This document shows positions 50,958 to 60,144 of a stretch of DNA of 64,000 nucleotides, piece after piece. The stretch covers positions 124,001 to 188,000 of the forward strand of contig QBMK01000006.1 of NCBI GenBank assembly GCA_003249035.1, given 5' to 3'. The notes under the pieces were generated by a model. It was not told where the DNA came from. It did not search any database and saw nothing but the letters and a program-made list of their open reading frames with translations. The DNA is from Pseudanabaena sp. GTDB lineage: Bacteria > Cyanobacteriota > Cyanobacteriia > Pseudanabaenales > Pseudanabaenaceae. Position 1 is the stretch's first letter; every line of letters begins with the position of its first letter. The position numbers were made by a program, and so were the translations under genes.

Positions 50958-53219
50958 TTAGCGAACTGCTTCGCGCATATAATCACCCCAAACCTGCGCA
51001 GCAACAAAACTTGAGCCATTTGTAACTCCTTCATCGTTGCCGAGCCAAACGGCTGCGACTAGGTTGCGTCTTGGCACAGCACCAATAAACCAAAGATCGC
51101 GTCCTTCGTCGGTAGTTCCTGTTTTACCAACCACTGCACCTTGAGGAATCGCCGCAGATCGCCCCGTACCAAATTGGACAACTCCGCGCATCATATCCAC
51201 CATCGTACTCGCTACACCGGCATCAATTTTCTGCTGGGGCTTAAAAAAAGTACTTGCATCAAAAATAACGCGACAGGTTTGACGATCTTTAGGGTTTTGA
51301 CAATCTGCGCTATCCAGAATACGTTTGATGGCATGGGGCTTAATGTATTTGCCCTCATTGACAACTGTGGCATAAGCTCCCGCCATCTCTATGATTTTGA
51401 CTTCAGTGCCGCCTAAAACCATATTGCTTGATTCGTCTAGTTTGGCAGTAATCCCCAAGTTCTTTGCCATTTTGACAACATTATCCAAACCTGCGCTATC
51501 GGCTACCCTGATTGCTACAACATTTTCCGATAGGGCAAAGCCTCGATACATGTCGATCGCACCGCTACCGCCATTGTGACAGCCAACAATTCCAGAGAGT
51601 CCACTACAAGAAAAAGTCCTGCTAGGTGAAATTCCGCGATCGACTGCGGCGGCATAGCTAAATAATTTAAAAGTTGAACCAGGTTGGCGCAGGGCTTGGG
51701 AAGCTCGATTAAACTGGCTTGCCTTATAATCAACACCGCCTGTCATCGTTAATAGCGATCCATCGCTACTATTCATAGTCACGATCGCCCCTTGACTAAA
51801 TCCGTAACTGCCACCATCACGAGCAACAGCAACTCGCAAAGCTTCATCTGAAGCCTTTTGCATGGCTAGATCGAGATTAGTCTCAACGATCAGATTTCCT
51901 TCTCTAGCAAAGTTGTCGCCAAGAATATCTTGCAACTCCTCAAACACGTAACTGTAGTAATAGGGTGCAACTGATCCTTGAAGTTTAGTTTTGGCAGCCT
52001 CATTAAGAATCAGTACCGATCGCCTTGCACGTTCAGCATCTTTATCGGTAATCATCCCCAATTCCGCCATGCGATTGAGAATGCGATCGCGATATTCGAT
52101 CGCTAAGTTTTTGTTTTTGAAAGGATTAATCGTTTCGGGTGAAGGTAATAACCCAACTAAGGTTGCCGCTTCTGAAAGTGACAATTCTGAAGCTTCTTTT
52201 CCAAAATAAAGTTTAGCAGCATCTTTAAATCCGTAAACTCCATACCCCGTATAAGCCCGATTCAGATAGAGACGCATTATCTCTTCTTTGTTATAGGTAA
52301 ATGTCAGCTTAATCGCCGCCGCTGCCTCACGCCATTTTCGTCCTGCGGAGTCCTCTGTGCCTACATAGGTTTTGCCTAGCAAATTTCTAGCTAATTGTTG
52401 CGTAATTGTACTAGCGCCTTCTAAGCGCTCGCCCCGACTACGAACATTAGTGACGATCGCCCTCGCCACGCCCACAGGATCGACACCAATATTCCAATAG
52501 AAAGAAGTATCTTCGGAGGCAATTACAGCTTTAGGAATAAATTGCCCAAACTCAGCGAAGCTAGCATATTCAGTATGGTTAGCGATATCAGTAGGATCGA
52601 GTCGCTTGATGTTATCCCCAGCTAAAACTTCCACTGGGCCCTGTTGAGTGACTGGCAAGGGCTTAAGATCGGGGACTCGGCTAAGTTCGTAACCGATCGC
52701 TAAAACCATCATCCCTGCGATCGCACCAATCCCAATTCCCGTATATTGCACAGTGCGAATATACCAAGGTGGCGGATCGATATAGCGAATCGACGCGGCT
52801 TCAGCAAGTTCGGGGGGGCCTAGCGTAATCTTCATTTTGTGCTTTAACGGCACTGACTTGAGACGCTGTTTTTGCCGATAAATGCCATTAGTTGAATCTT
52901 GATCTTGCAGGATAAATTGTGCTTTCTTTTTTGCGCGATCGCGAACTAATTGGGCATGAACTTGGCTAACCAGAGGCGTTTGTACGACAATATCGCATTT
53001 GCCTGTACTGCGCCCAAGAATATAGCGATCGCCCACTAAGTCATAAATTTCAGGCTTATCTTTTTGCGATCGGCGCACTTCTAGCTTTGGTACGCGCTCT
53101 TTGGGATTAATTTTTAGTACCCCATTAACTACCTGTGTGAGTTGATGAATTTGCGTCATCAACTTGGATTTAGGTGGTTTGGGCTGCGATGGCGGAGAAG
53201 GCGGTTGGGGCGATTTCAT
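50958..53219 (-). CDS. Class A penicillin-binding protein (PBP1A-like) with N-terminal FHA domain
   Basis: 753 residues: a Pro-rich start, an FHA domain at about 50-140 (LVGDRYILGRSTGKCDIVVQ; SQVHAQLVRD; DSTNGIY), one membrane helix near 155-180, a GT51 transglycosylase (VIASEDTSFYWNIGVDPVGV with the catalytic Glu; EGASTITQQLARNLLGKTYV) and a transpeptidase with SXXK in RQPGSTFKLFSYAA, SXN in LSENVVAI, and KTG in VVGKTGTTDEGRDLWFIG. It polymerises and cross-links peptidoglycan in the periplasm. The cytoplasmic FHA domain suggests phospho-dependent control. Confidence 0.93.
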   Translation of the reverse strand: MKSPQPPSPPSQPKPPKSKLMTQIHQLTQVVNGVLKINPKERVPKLEVRRSQKDKPEIYDLVGDRYILGRSTGKCDIVVQTPLVSQVHAQLVRDRAKKKAQFILQDQDSTNGIYRQKQRLKSVPLKHKMKITLGPPELAEAASIRYIDPPPWYIRTVQYTGIGIGAIAGMMVLAIGYELSRVPDLKPLPVTQQGPVEVLAGDNIKRLDPTDIANHTEYASFAEFGQFIPKAVIASEDTSFYWNIGVDPVGVARAIVTNVRSRGERLEGASTITQQLARNLLGKTYVGTEDSAGRKWREAAAAIKLTFTYNKEEIMRLYLNRAYTGYGVYGFKDAAKLYFGKEASELSLSEAATLVGLLPSPETINPFKNKNLAIEYRDRILNRMAELGMITDKDAERARRSVLILNEAAKTKLQGSVAPYYYSYVFEELQDILGDNFAREGNLIVETNLDLAMQKASDEALRVAVARDGGSYGFSQGAIVTMNSSDGSLLTMTGGVDYKASQFNRASQALRQPGSTFKLFSYAAAVDRGISPSRTFSCSGLSGIVGCHNGGSGAIDMYRGFALSENVVAIRVADSAGLDNVVKMAKNLGITAKLDESSNMVLGGTEVKIIEMAGAYATVVNEGKYIKPHAIKRILDSADCQNPKDRQTCRVIFDASTFFKPQQKIDAGVASTMVDMMRGVVQFGTGRSAAIPQGAVVGKTGTTDEGRDLWFIGAVPRRNLVAAVWLGNDEGVTNGSSFVAAQVWGDYMREAVR

Positions 53220-53290
53220 AAATGGCTAAGACGTAAAATTTGAAAGCACAGTTTCCGATTATGCCGGCAAATTTAATTATGCACTTAAAC

Positions 53291-53321
53291 TAGAAGAGCA
53301 GCGCTAAGCACTGCTCTTCTA
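53291..53321. terminator. Hairpin after the universal stress gene region
   Basis: AGAAGAGCAG (53292-53301) pairs with CTGCTCTTCT (53311-53320), with GCGCT/AGC extending the stem imperfectly. It lies beyond the universal stress protein stop (minus strand) and upstream of the PBP gene. Confidence 0.7.
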
Positions 53322-53360
53322 AGAATATTTAAAACACTCAAAGCATGTTTCAACTATTCT

Positions 53361-54194
53361 TTATTCAATGGTACGAGTTAGCAAAACTGGCACTGTGGCA
53401 TTAACTCGCACATAGTCCGATACAGAAGAACCTAACAAGCGATCGAGGTCGGGTAAGCTGCGGGCGATCGAAGGACGGCGATCGGGGGAACCAATCATTA
53501 AGAGGCTGGCATTTGACTCATCAGCAAGTTTGCAGACTTCTTTACCAACGTCACCAGAGCTGATAAAGGAGCGTGATGGAATGTTCATTCGCTTGAGTTT
53601 AGAGCTAGCTTCAACTAATACAGGATCGGTGTTGGCAATGGCATCTTCCTTGCGCTTAACCACCCGTACCAAGAAGATTTCCACATCCTTCGCACCGCTT
53701 ACGATCTTAATGGCAAGCTCAAGGCAGTTGTTGGATGAAGCAGAGCCATCAACTGAAACCATAATGCTACGAATAGTTTTGATGTATACATCGTCTTTGA
53801 TCAGCAGCATTGGTGCGTCAGACAATTGAAAAACATACTGACTGACTGAGTTTGCTAAAATTGCTTGCAATCGCCCCATACCGCGAGATCCCATGATCAT
53901 CAAGTCGGGTTTCAGATCTTCAGCTACTTTGCACACAACATCTTTGGGTTCGCCTTCTTTGAGCATCGATACGGTGGTATTACCTGATGTCAAACGCAAG
54001 CTTTTCACTTCTCTGTCGAGAATCTTTTCACCCGCTATGCGATATTCCGTGACTGCTTCAGAGTTAATTGAGTTGGGGATTACGTGCAGTACATTAACTT
54101 GCAAATTTTGCATACTAGGTAGGGCTAGCAGCATATTCATCATTTCGCGAGATCGCCCCGAGCCATCTACAGCTAATAAAACTTGTTGAAACAT
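53361..54194 (-). CDS. Universal stress protein with two UspA domains
   Basis: 277 residues forming two tandem Usp domains. The first has QQVLLAVDGSGRSREMMNML and the ATP-site signature LMIMGSRGMGRLQAILANSV. The second has SIMVSVDGSASSNNCLELAI and LLMIGSPDRR, with a weaker ATP motif. Tandem Usp proteins act in stress survival. It lies alone. Confidence 0.9.
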   Translation of the reverse strand: MFQQVLLAVDGSGRSREMMNMLLALPSMQNLQVNVLHVIPNSINSEAVTEYRIAGEKILDREVKSLRLTSGNTTVSMLKEGEPKDVVCKVAEDLKPDLMIMGSRGMGRLQAILANSVSQYVFQLSDAPMLLIKDDVYIKTIRSIMVSVDGSASSNNCLELAIKIVSGAKDVEIFLVRVVKRKEDAIANTDPVLVEASSKLKRMNIPSRSFISSGDVGKEVCKLADESNASLLMIGSPDRRPSIARSLPDLDRLLGSSVSDYVRVNATVPVLLTRTIE

Positions 54195-54288
54195 ATTTTA
54201 GATATTTTATAAAGTTGATATATCTTGAGTAAAGCTTAATTACAAGGCGATCGCAGCAAAACGTTGAGATTCTTAAAAATTAAAGCCC

Positions 54289-54317
54289 TAAAAAGGGGCG
54301 CTACGCGCCCCTTTTTT
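54289..54317. terminator. Terminator hairpin after bvdR
   Basis: AAAAAGGGGCG pairs with CGCCCCTTTTT around a short loop. The T-run overlaps the bvdR stop at 54316-54318 on the minus strand. Confidence 0.85.
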
Positions 54318-55308
54318 ACAGGGAAATTATTTGATTTGAGGTCGCAGACTTCTCAGCAGCATTGGCAACAGCGAGGGAATGCAAAATACTCTCGTGATTT
54401 GTATAAAGTGGCTTACCTGTAAACAGATGCAAAAGCACGTTTTCGGTATCCTTCTTAAACAAACCTCTTGTCGTCCCTGCGTCAAGTTCCAATGTTCCAT
54501 CCACCGTAATTAATTTCCCCTTATCTCCAGAGAAAATCAGCGCTCCGTCACTACCCTGTAACTCCATAATCCGCTCTGGATGCCAAAAGTTTTCACCTTT
54601 ACTGTAACTAACATCAGCAATAACTCCATTCTCAAACTGAAGCTGAGCATTGCAGACAGAGGAAGTAAAATGACGCGGCAAATTGTCGCCACTATAGCGC
54701 AACTGACAAGAGACAGACTTTACTTTTCCGAAGAGCACGATGATCCGATTGAGTCGCGAGACTGCTGCTGTCAGGGGGAATCCAAACAAGTCTGGCATGT
54801 ATGTCCATTTATCAGGGACAGGACGCTGAGGACTTTTAGTAGAATATCTCGCATAGAAAGGAGTTCCAACTTTAGCTATATATTCCATTACTAATTGATG
54901 CACACCGCCTAATAGCTCAATATGTTCGACATGCAGCATTAAGTTCTTTTGCTGAGCAAGTTTTACCAATTCCTCCGCTTCGTGCAGTCTAAATGCAAGG
55001 GGATACTCCACAATCACATGCTTTCCCGATCGCAGAGCTTGTCCAACTACTGCCGCATGATCTCGATTAACATTACAAACCACAACTAAGTCAATATCAG
55101 GACGCATGACTAGTTCTGACCAATATTGATGCACATTGGCGATCGCAAATTCTTGGGCAATCGCTTGTGCTTTTTCGAGATTGCCAGCGATCGCAGTCAC
55201 GACAATGCGTGAATCTTGACTGAAGATTTCGGCACGTAATTTGGCAACAAAGCCCGAACCAACTATGCCAACTCGCAAAGGTTGATGAAAGGTCGCGTAA
55301 CTGGTCAT
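54316..55308 (-). CDS. bvdR: Biliverdin reductase (Gfo/Idh/MocA fold)
   Basis: 330 residues. The Rossmann start (LRVGIVGSGFVAKLRAEIFS) is followed by the cyanobacterial BvdR signatures: VEYPLAFRLHEAEELVKLAQ, LHVEHIELLGGVHQ, FYARYSTKSPQRPVPDKWTY, FGFPLTAAVSRLNRI, and TRGLFKKDTENVLLHLFTGK. From memory these segments agree with the Synechocystis enzyme, which reduces biliverdin to bilirubin with NADPH and supports phycobilisome assembly. Confidence 0.88.
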   Translation of the reverse strand: MTSYATFHQPLRVGIVGSGFVAKLRAEIFSQDSRIVVTAIAGNLEKAQAIAQEFAIANVHQYWSELVMRPDIDLVVVCNVNRDHAAVVGQALRSGKHVIVEYPLAFRLHEAEELVKLAQQKNLMLHVEHIELLGGVHQLVMEYIAKVGTPFYARYSTKSPQRPVPDKWTYMPDLFGFPLTAAVSRLNRIIVLFGKVKSVSCQLRYSGDNLPRHFTSSVCNAQLQFENGVIADVSYSKGENFWHPERIMELQGSDGALIFSGDKGKLITVDGTLELDAGTTRGLFKKDTENVLLHLFTGKPLYTNHESILHSLAVANAAEKSATSNQIISL

Positions 55309-55345
55309 GATTTGGAAGTTATGTAATTATTGCAAATACAGAATC

Positions 55346-55463
55346 AAAGTGGCGCTTCGCGCCACTTTAATAACCCTAGATTTTACTTGAGGCGATCCGA
55401 CAACTAAAGTGGCGCTTCGCGTCACTTTAGTTCCTCTAGATTTTATTTGAGGCGGTTTAGCTT
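55346..55463. repeat. Tandem duplication of a roughly 60-bp unit including a gene's end and hairpin
   Basis: Unit 1 (55346 on) and unit 2 (55406 on) both read AAAGTGGCGCTTCGCG, then CACTTTA, then CTAGATTTTA and TTGAGGCG, with small differences. Unit 2 runs into the last codons of the gene at 55443 (LNRLK then stop). Unit 1 repeats that tail outside the gene (reading DRLK then stop). So the 3-prime end and terminator appear duplicated in tandem. Confidence 0.8.
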
Positions 55464-55730
55464 AGAAGGAGGCAAAAGTTTGCGTTCTGGTGCAACCTTT
55501 TGACGAGGAGATCGCACATAAAAAACTTTACGCCCTGTCGTTTCATTTACCCAACGCGCAAAGCGACTCCATACTTTTTCAGACAAATATTTTTGAACAA
55601 CGATCGCTAGACCAAACACAACAGCGATCGGAAACACTGAATCAAAAGGATTTCCGTCACGACTGCCGACAAATAGCAGCACCACTGAGGAAATCAGTGC
55701 AGAGATTAGTAAAAATTGAAATTTAGACAT
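55443..55730 (-). CDS. Small membrane protein, function unknown
   Basis: 95 residues. Two hydrophobic segments lie near the N-terminus (LLISALISSVVLLFVGS; VFPIAVVFGLAIVVQKYL), followed by a basic C-terminal tail (KVFYVRSPRQKVAPERKLLP). A cyanobacterial small membrane protein; no role recognised. It sits between bvdR and thrB on the same strand. Confidence 0.6.
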   Translation of the reverse strand: MSKFQFLLISALISSVVLLFVGSRDGNPFDSVFPIAVVFGLAIVVQKYLSEKVWSRFARWVNETTGRKVFYVRSPRQKVAPERKLLPPSKLNRLK

Positions 55731-55774
55731 ATATTTTCTAAACTATGCGGTTATTTTGTTGGTGGAATAGCTGT

Positions 55775-55814
55775 TAGGCGTTAGCGCTTAGGCGTTAGCG
55801 CTTAGGCGTTAGCT
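55775..55814. repeat. 14-bp tandem repeat, nearly three units
   Basis: TAGGCGTTAGCGCT occurs at 55775 and 55789, with a partial third (TAGGCGTTAGCT) at 55803. It contains the AGCGCT palindrome. It lies between thrB (stop 55845) and the small membrane protein (start 55730), both on the minus strand. Confidence 0.85.
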
Positions 55815-55844
55815 TAACTACTTCCAAAAGCTAAAAGCTAATTG

Positions 55845-56756
55845 CTAATAGCGATTCTTAAACGTTGTACCATCTTTAGCGATCGCTAGACATTTAGTGA
55901 TAGCCGTTACGCCAATTGTTTTCCATGCTTGTTGCATTGCTTGGGCGACTGATTCTATTGTACCCATTGAAGCTAAAGAAAGTAGTGTTGGGCCTGCACC
56001 ACTGATCACCATGCCATAGGCTCCTGCTGCGATCGCGGCTGCTTGCACATCCAACATACCCGTAATCAAACTTTGGCGATAGGGCTGATGCAAGCGATCC
56101 TGTAGTCCTGCCTTGAGCCAACTAGCATTCCCTGTCTGAATCCCATGAGTTAACAATGCCAAGTGAGAAGCGTTGAAAACTGCATCATGCATCGAAAATT
56201 GTTTCGGCAAAACCTTCCTTGCCTCAGCAGTCGATAGCTCAAAATCAGGAATTGCGACGGCGATCGCAATATCTTGATGCCATTGCAAATCACAAAATTC
56301 CCAGCCACCTGCTTGATTGGTCGCCATCAGTTGACATCCACCTAGCATCGCAGGAGCCACATTGTCAGGATGTCCTTCCATCGCGATCGCTAGGTCTAAT
56401 AGCTCCATGCGTTCTAGCGGCGAACCAGCTAACAGGTTCGCGCCAAAAATACCACCGACAATTGCGGTTGCTGAACTACCCAAGCCTCGCGATAGTGGGA
56501 TGGCTGTGTCTGTATGAAATGCGATCGCAGGGATTTTGTGATCGATATGCTGATAAAACTTAGCAATACCCTGATAAACAAGGTTTGTTTCGTCCCGTTC
56601 CACCTTGTCTGCTCCTTCACCCGATGCTGTAATTGTAAGGTGATCTGCAAGGGAGAATTCAAAACGGTTATAAAGTGATAAGGCAGCACCAAGGCAATCA
56701 AATCCTGGACCAAGGTTACCTGTAGTCGCAGGAACGGAAACTTCAAAAATGGTCAT
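55845..56756 (-). CDS. thrB: Homoserine kinase
   Basis: 303 residues of the GHMP kinase family. The start VSVPATTGNLGPGFDCLGAA, the ATP-binding loop PLSRGLGSSATAIVGGIFGA, and the late MVISGAGPTLLSL segment are all typical. It phosphorylates homoserine in threonine synthesis. It stands apart from thrC and hom here. Length normal. Confidence 0.94.
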   Translation of the reverse strand: MTIFEVSVPATTGNLGPGFDCLGAALSLYNRFEFSLADHLTITASGEGADKVERDETNLVYQGIAKFYQHIDHKIPAIAFHTDTAIPLSRGLGSSATAIVGGIFGANLLAGSPLERMELLDLAIAMEGHPDNVAPAMLGGCQLMATNQAGGWEFCDLQWHQDIAIAVAIPDFELSTAEARKVLPKQFSMHDAVFNASHLALLTHGIQTGNASWLKAGLQDRLHQPYRQSLITGMLDVQAAAIAAGAYGMVISGAGPTLLSLASMGTIESVAQAMQQAWKTIGVTAITKCLAIAKDGTTFKNRY

Positions 56757-56826
56757 GCTGAAAATTTAGAATATGCTGGAGCCAAGAAATATTGCTGGAT
56801 CTCCGTCAACGTAGGACATTATATAG

Positions 56827-56932
56827 CTAAGGAATGAAAATTTAATAAAAGCCAAAATTGGTTCGGCGGGCGAAGCCCGCGGAAACAGTTTTGGCTTTTA
56901 TATGCACTTGTTATTTAATTTTCATTCCTAAG
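56827..56932. repeat. Nested inverted-repeat element, family 2, copy 3
   Basis: GCTAAGGAATGAAAATTTAA at the left, AATTTTCATTCCTAAG at the right, and an inner AAAAGCCAAAATTGGTTCGG hairpin with tip GCGGGCGAAGCCCGC. The right outer end encodes the last four to five residues (RNEN) and stop of the adenylate cyclase-like gene, as at 20263. Confidence 0.88.
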
Positions 56933-58579
56933 TATTTCTTTAACATCAACATTTTCCCAAAGGACTTTGTATAACTGCAATGGATCTTCTTTACCTTTTA
57001 CTTTAATTAAGTCTAACTTCTCTAATGGTAGATTCAGTCTAGAGACATGAACTCTTGTAGTTTCAGATATAAATACTTCTCCGGCTTGAGCAGCCGTGCA
57101 AATTCGGCTAGCAACATTCATTGTGTCGCCAATATTTGTGTACTGAATGAGATTCTCAGAGCCAATATTCCCTGCGGCGACCATCCCCGTATTTAGTCCA
57201 ATGTGAATCTGGATTTGCAGATCGCGACCCTGTTCTGTCCAATGTTCATTTAACTCTTTCATCGCCCATTGCATTGCGATCGCAGCTTTTACAGCCATGA
57301 TCGCATCATCATCTTTTCGATAAGGCGAACCCCATACCGCTAATAGGGCATCAGCAATATATTTCTCTAATGTGCCGCCAAATGGAAAGACGATATCTTC
57401 GACCATTACTTTGAAATATTCATTCAAAAATTCGAGAACCTTACGGGGCTGCATAGGCGCAGTCATTTCGGTAAAGCCACTAATATCAGAAAACAAAGCA
57501 GTCACTTCTGTTTCGATAACCCGATTTAAATCCCAGCCTTCTTCGATCTTTTGGCTAACTGCGGCGGGGAAAAATCGCTCTAACTTAGTACGACGAATTA
57601 CTTCAGATTGCATATTGCGGTAGAGGTGGGCATTCTCGATCGCGATCGCCGCTTGGTTTGCAAGACTTGTGAGGAACTCAAGATCCTCTTTGTTATAAGC
57701 ATGACCACGGGATAGATTGTCTACATATAGCACGCCGATCAGATGATCTCTTGGTTGTAAAGGCGCACACATTGCGGCTTGGATTGATTGCTGAATGATT
57801 GACTGAGAACTATCAAAACGGCGATCGAGCGAAGCATCATCGCTAATTATTGAATCCCCTTGTTGAAATACAAAATTAGTGATTTTACGACTATAAAAAT
57901 CAAGATCGGCAGTAGCATTTGGATTGCTAAATCTGTATGCTTTTGGTTCTAGTAATCCTGTTTTCTCATCAACCAGTAACAATACTGCTCGATCGACCGA
58001 CATGATTTTTAGCAACAATTCTAGGATTTTTTCAGGTAACGCCGAATAGGCTTCTGGAGATGCTAATTCTTGACTTACCTCAAGCAAAACTCGTAACTTT
58101 GCCGATGTCCTCTGTGCCTCATCACTACCCTGAATCATCAGCACCGAGCCTGATGTCGCTAACTGCTTCTGTTTTAGCAAATCTTGCATACTCACACGAG
58201 ATTTCTCAGGAGATACGCGCATTAAAATCGATAAGCCTGAGTTTGAAAGCGTATTTTGACCAGAAGAAGAATTTTCTCTAGCTCGTGAATCATCAACCAA
58301 CCGAAATACAACACTACCAAACTGCACCAAATCACCATGATTTAGCTTTTGTTGAACAATCTGAATTTGATTAACAAAAGTACCGTTGCTGCTATTTAGA
58401 TCGGTAACATATAGTCCTTTGTCTGTCACCTGAATTTCCGCATGATGGCGTGAAAGACTACGAGCATCATCCTCAACGACAATACTATTATCTAGACCTC
58501 GCCCAATCGTATTCATCCCATGTCGTAGATCGCAGATACGCTCTTGGGGAGTATCTTGATTTTGAATAATGTATGGCAT
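56915..58579 (-). CDS. FHA-GAF-class III adenylate/guanylate cyclase
   Basis: About 554 residues from ATG 58579, with AGGAAA six bases ahead; a TTG at 58678 lies inside a hairpin and is rejected. Order: FHA at about 15-100 (MNTIGRGLDNSIVVEDDARS; SRHHAEIQ; LNSSNGTFVN), GAF at about 180-330 (SVDRAVLLLVDEKTGLLEPK), then the cyclase domain (TALFSDISGFTEM with the metal Asp; GGTLEKYIADALLAVWG; QYTNIGDTMNVASRI). The usual GD of the second metal loop reads AD. A Thr at the purine-specifying position suggests the bicarbonate-type class IIIb. Confidence 0.88.
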   Translation of the reverse strand: MPYIIQNQDTPQERICDLRHGMNTIGRGLDNSIVVEDDARSLSRHHAEIQVTDKGLYVTDLNSSNGTFVNQIQIVQQKLNHGDLVQFGSVVFRLVDDSRARENSSSGQNTLSNSGLSILMRVSPEKSRVSMQDLLKQKQLATSGSVLMIQGSDEAQRTSAKLRVLLEVSQELASPEAYSALPEKILELLLKIMSVDRAVLLLVDEKTGLLEPKAYRFSNPNATADLDFYSRKITNFVFQQGDSIISDDASLDRRFDSSQSIIQQSIQAAMCAPLQPRDHLIGVLYVDNLSRGHAYNKEDLEFLTSLANQAAIAIENAHLYRNMQSEVIRRTKLERFFPAAVSQKIEEGWDLNRVIETEVTALFSDISGFTEMTAPMQPRKVLEFLNEYFKVMVEDIVFPFGGTLEKYIADALLAVWGSPYRKDDDAIMAVKAAIAMQWAMKELNEHWTEQGRDLQIQIHIGLNTGMVAAGNIGSENLIQYTNIGDTMNVASRICTAAQAGEVFISETTRVHVSRLNLPLEKLDLIKVKGKEDPLQLYKVLWENVDVKEILRNEN

Positions 58580-58639
58580 ATCGTTTCCTGCTGCGACTAC
58601 GGCTATATCATTACAGCGCAAAGGGCTGGAGTAGGGATC

Positions 58640-58688
58640 AAATTTTGCATTGAAAGTTTTGCTTTGCAAAACTTTCAATGCAAAATTT
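58640..58688. repeat. Perfect 23-bp inverted repeat between divergent genes
   Basis: AAATTTTGCATTGAAAGTTTTGC pairs exactly across a TTT loop (58640-58662 with 58666-58688). It sits 61 bp upstream of the cyclase start and 166 bp upstream of argD, both transcribed away from it. Confidence 0.88.
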
Positions 58689-58854
58689 GGGTCTTATTTG
58701 AACACATTTTGAACTCTTAACTGATCTAACTCTAAGCCAAGAAGATGCTATGGCTCAAAGTTAATAGTTGATTCGCTAATTCCACTACAGAAATACTTAC
58801 GAAAACTCTCGTATCATTCATAATGAAATTAAAAGCATTATTACATTTTTATCC

Positions 58855-60114
58855 ATGTCGCCAACTACGCTAGAAGTACAACCTCAAGTTCATGTAGATC
58901 CGCAAGTTGCAACTGATGCGATCGCTGAATTTAATCAATATGTGATGAATACCTATGCTCGCTTTCCGATCGCCCTAGAGCGTGGTGCAGGTTGCCGAGT
59001 CTGGGACAGCACAGGCAAAGAATACTTGGATTTCGTGGCTGGCATTGCTACTTGTACGTTGGGACATGCACATCCTGCAATGGTCAAGGCGGTAACTGAG
59101 CAAATCCAAACTTTGCACCATGCCTCTAATTTGTTCTATTTTGCACCCCAAGGTCAATTGGCTAAATGGCTGGTACAGAACTCCTGTGCAGACAAGGCTT
59201 TTTTCTGTAACTCAGGCGCTGAGGCAAATGAAGGTGCAATCAAATTAGCGCGTAAATATGCTCATACAAAACTCGGCATTGAAGATCCCTTGATTTTGAC
59301 AGCAAATGCTAGTTTCCATGGACGCACCCTCGCGACCGTAACCGCAACTGGCCAACCTAAATACCACAAAAATTTTGCGCCGCTTGTCCAAGGATTTGAC
59401 TACATTAAATATAACGACGTCGCCGCTCTCGAAGTTGCTGTCAAAAAATATGAAGGCAGACTATGCGCGATTATGCTCGAACCATTACAAGGTGAAGGTG
59501 GCGTTAATCCTGGCGATCGCGCCTACTTTGCCCGTGTTCGTGAAATCTGCGACGAGAAGAAAATCCTACTGATTATTGATGAAGTCCAAGTAGGCATGGG
59601 ACGGAGTGGAATGCTTTGGGGTTATGAAAATCTCGGCATTCAGCCCGATATCTTTACCTCGGCAAAGGGCTTAGGTGGCGGCATTCCCATTGGTGCGATG
59701 ATGTGTAAAGCACATTGCGATGTTTTTGAGCCTGGGGATCACGCGAGTACTTTTGGAGGCAATCCTTTTGCCTGTGCTGTATCTCTATCGGTCTGCAATA
59801 CGATGGTTCAGGATAATTTGATTGCCAATGCCAGAGAACGCGGGCAACAACTCCGCACTGGGCTGCAAGCTATATGCGATCGCTATCCCCAACATATTGC
59901 TTCAGTCCGTGGCTGGGGCTTAATTGATGGATTGGTTTTGCAAGAATCCAGCAAGATCCAAGCTCGTGATGTAGTTGCCGCTGGGATTGAGAATGGTTTG
60001 TTACTAGTTCCTGCTGGTGTGAAAGTGGTGCGCTTTGTGCCACCGCTGATCGTTTCTGCTGAGGAGATCGATCAAGCACTAGCTATAGTTGAACAGGCGA
60101 TCGCCAGTTTCTAG
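58855..60114 (+). CDS. argD: Acetylornithine aminotransferase
   Basis: 419 residues of class III aminotransferase fold: VMNTYARFPIALERGAGCRV, WDSTGKEYLDFVAGIATCTL, AFFCNSGAEANEGAIKLARK, FHGRTLATVTATGQPKYHKN, DEVQVGMGRSG, and the PLP Lys in TSAKGLGGGIPIGAM. It converts N-acetylglutamate semialdehyde to N-acetylornithine in arginine synthesis. Length and motifs agree with cyanobacterial ArgD. Confidence 0.92.
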   Translation: MSPTTLEVQPQVHVDPQVATDAIAEFNQYVMNTYARFPIALERGAGCRVWDSTGKEYLDFVAGIATCTLGHAHPAMVKAVTEQIQTLHHASNLFYFAPQGQLAKWLVQNSCADKAFFCNSGAEANEGAIKLARKYAHTKLGIEDPLILTANASFHGRTLATVTATGQPKYHKNFAPLVQGFDYIKYNDVAALEVAVKKYEGRLCAIMLEPLQGEGGVNPGDRAYFARVREICDEKKILLIIDEVQVGMGRSGMLWGYENLGIQPDIFTSAKGLGGGIPIGAMMCKAHCDVFEPGDHASTFGGNPFACAVSLSVCNTMVQDNLIANARERGQQLRTGLQAICDRYPQHIASVRGWGLIDGLVLQESSKIQARDVVAAGIENGLLLVPAGVKVVRFVPPLIVSAEEIDQALAIVEQAIASF

Positions 60115-60144
60115 GCTTAAGGGACTTACAAAAAATAATCGCTC

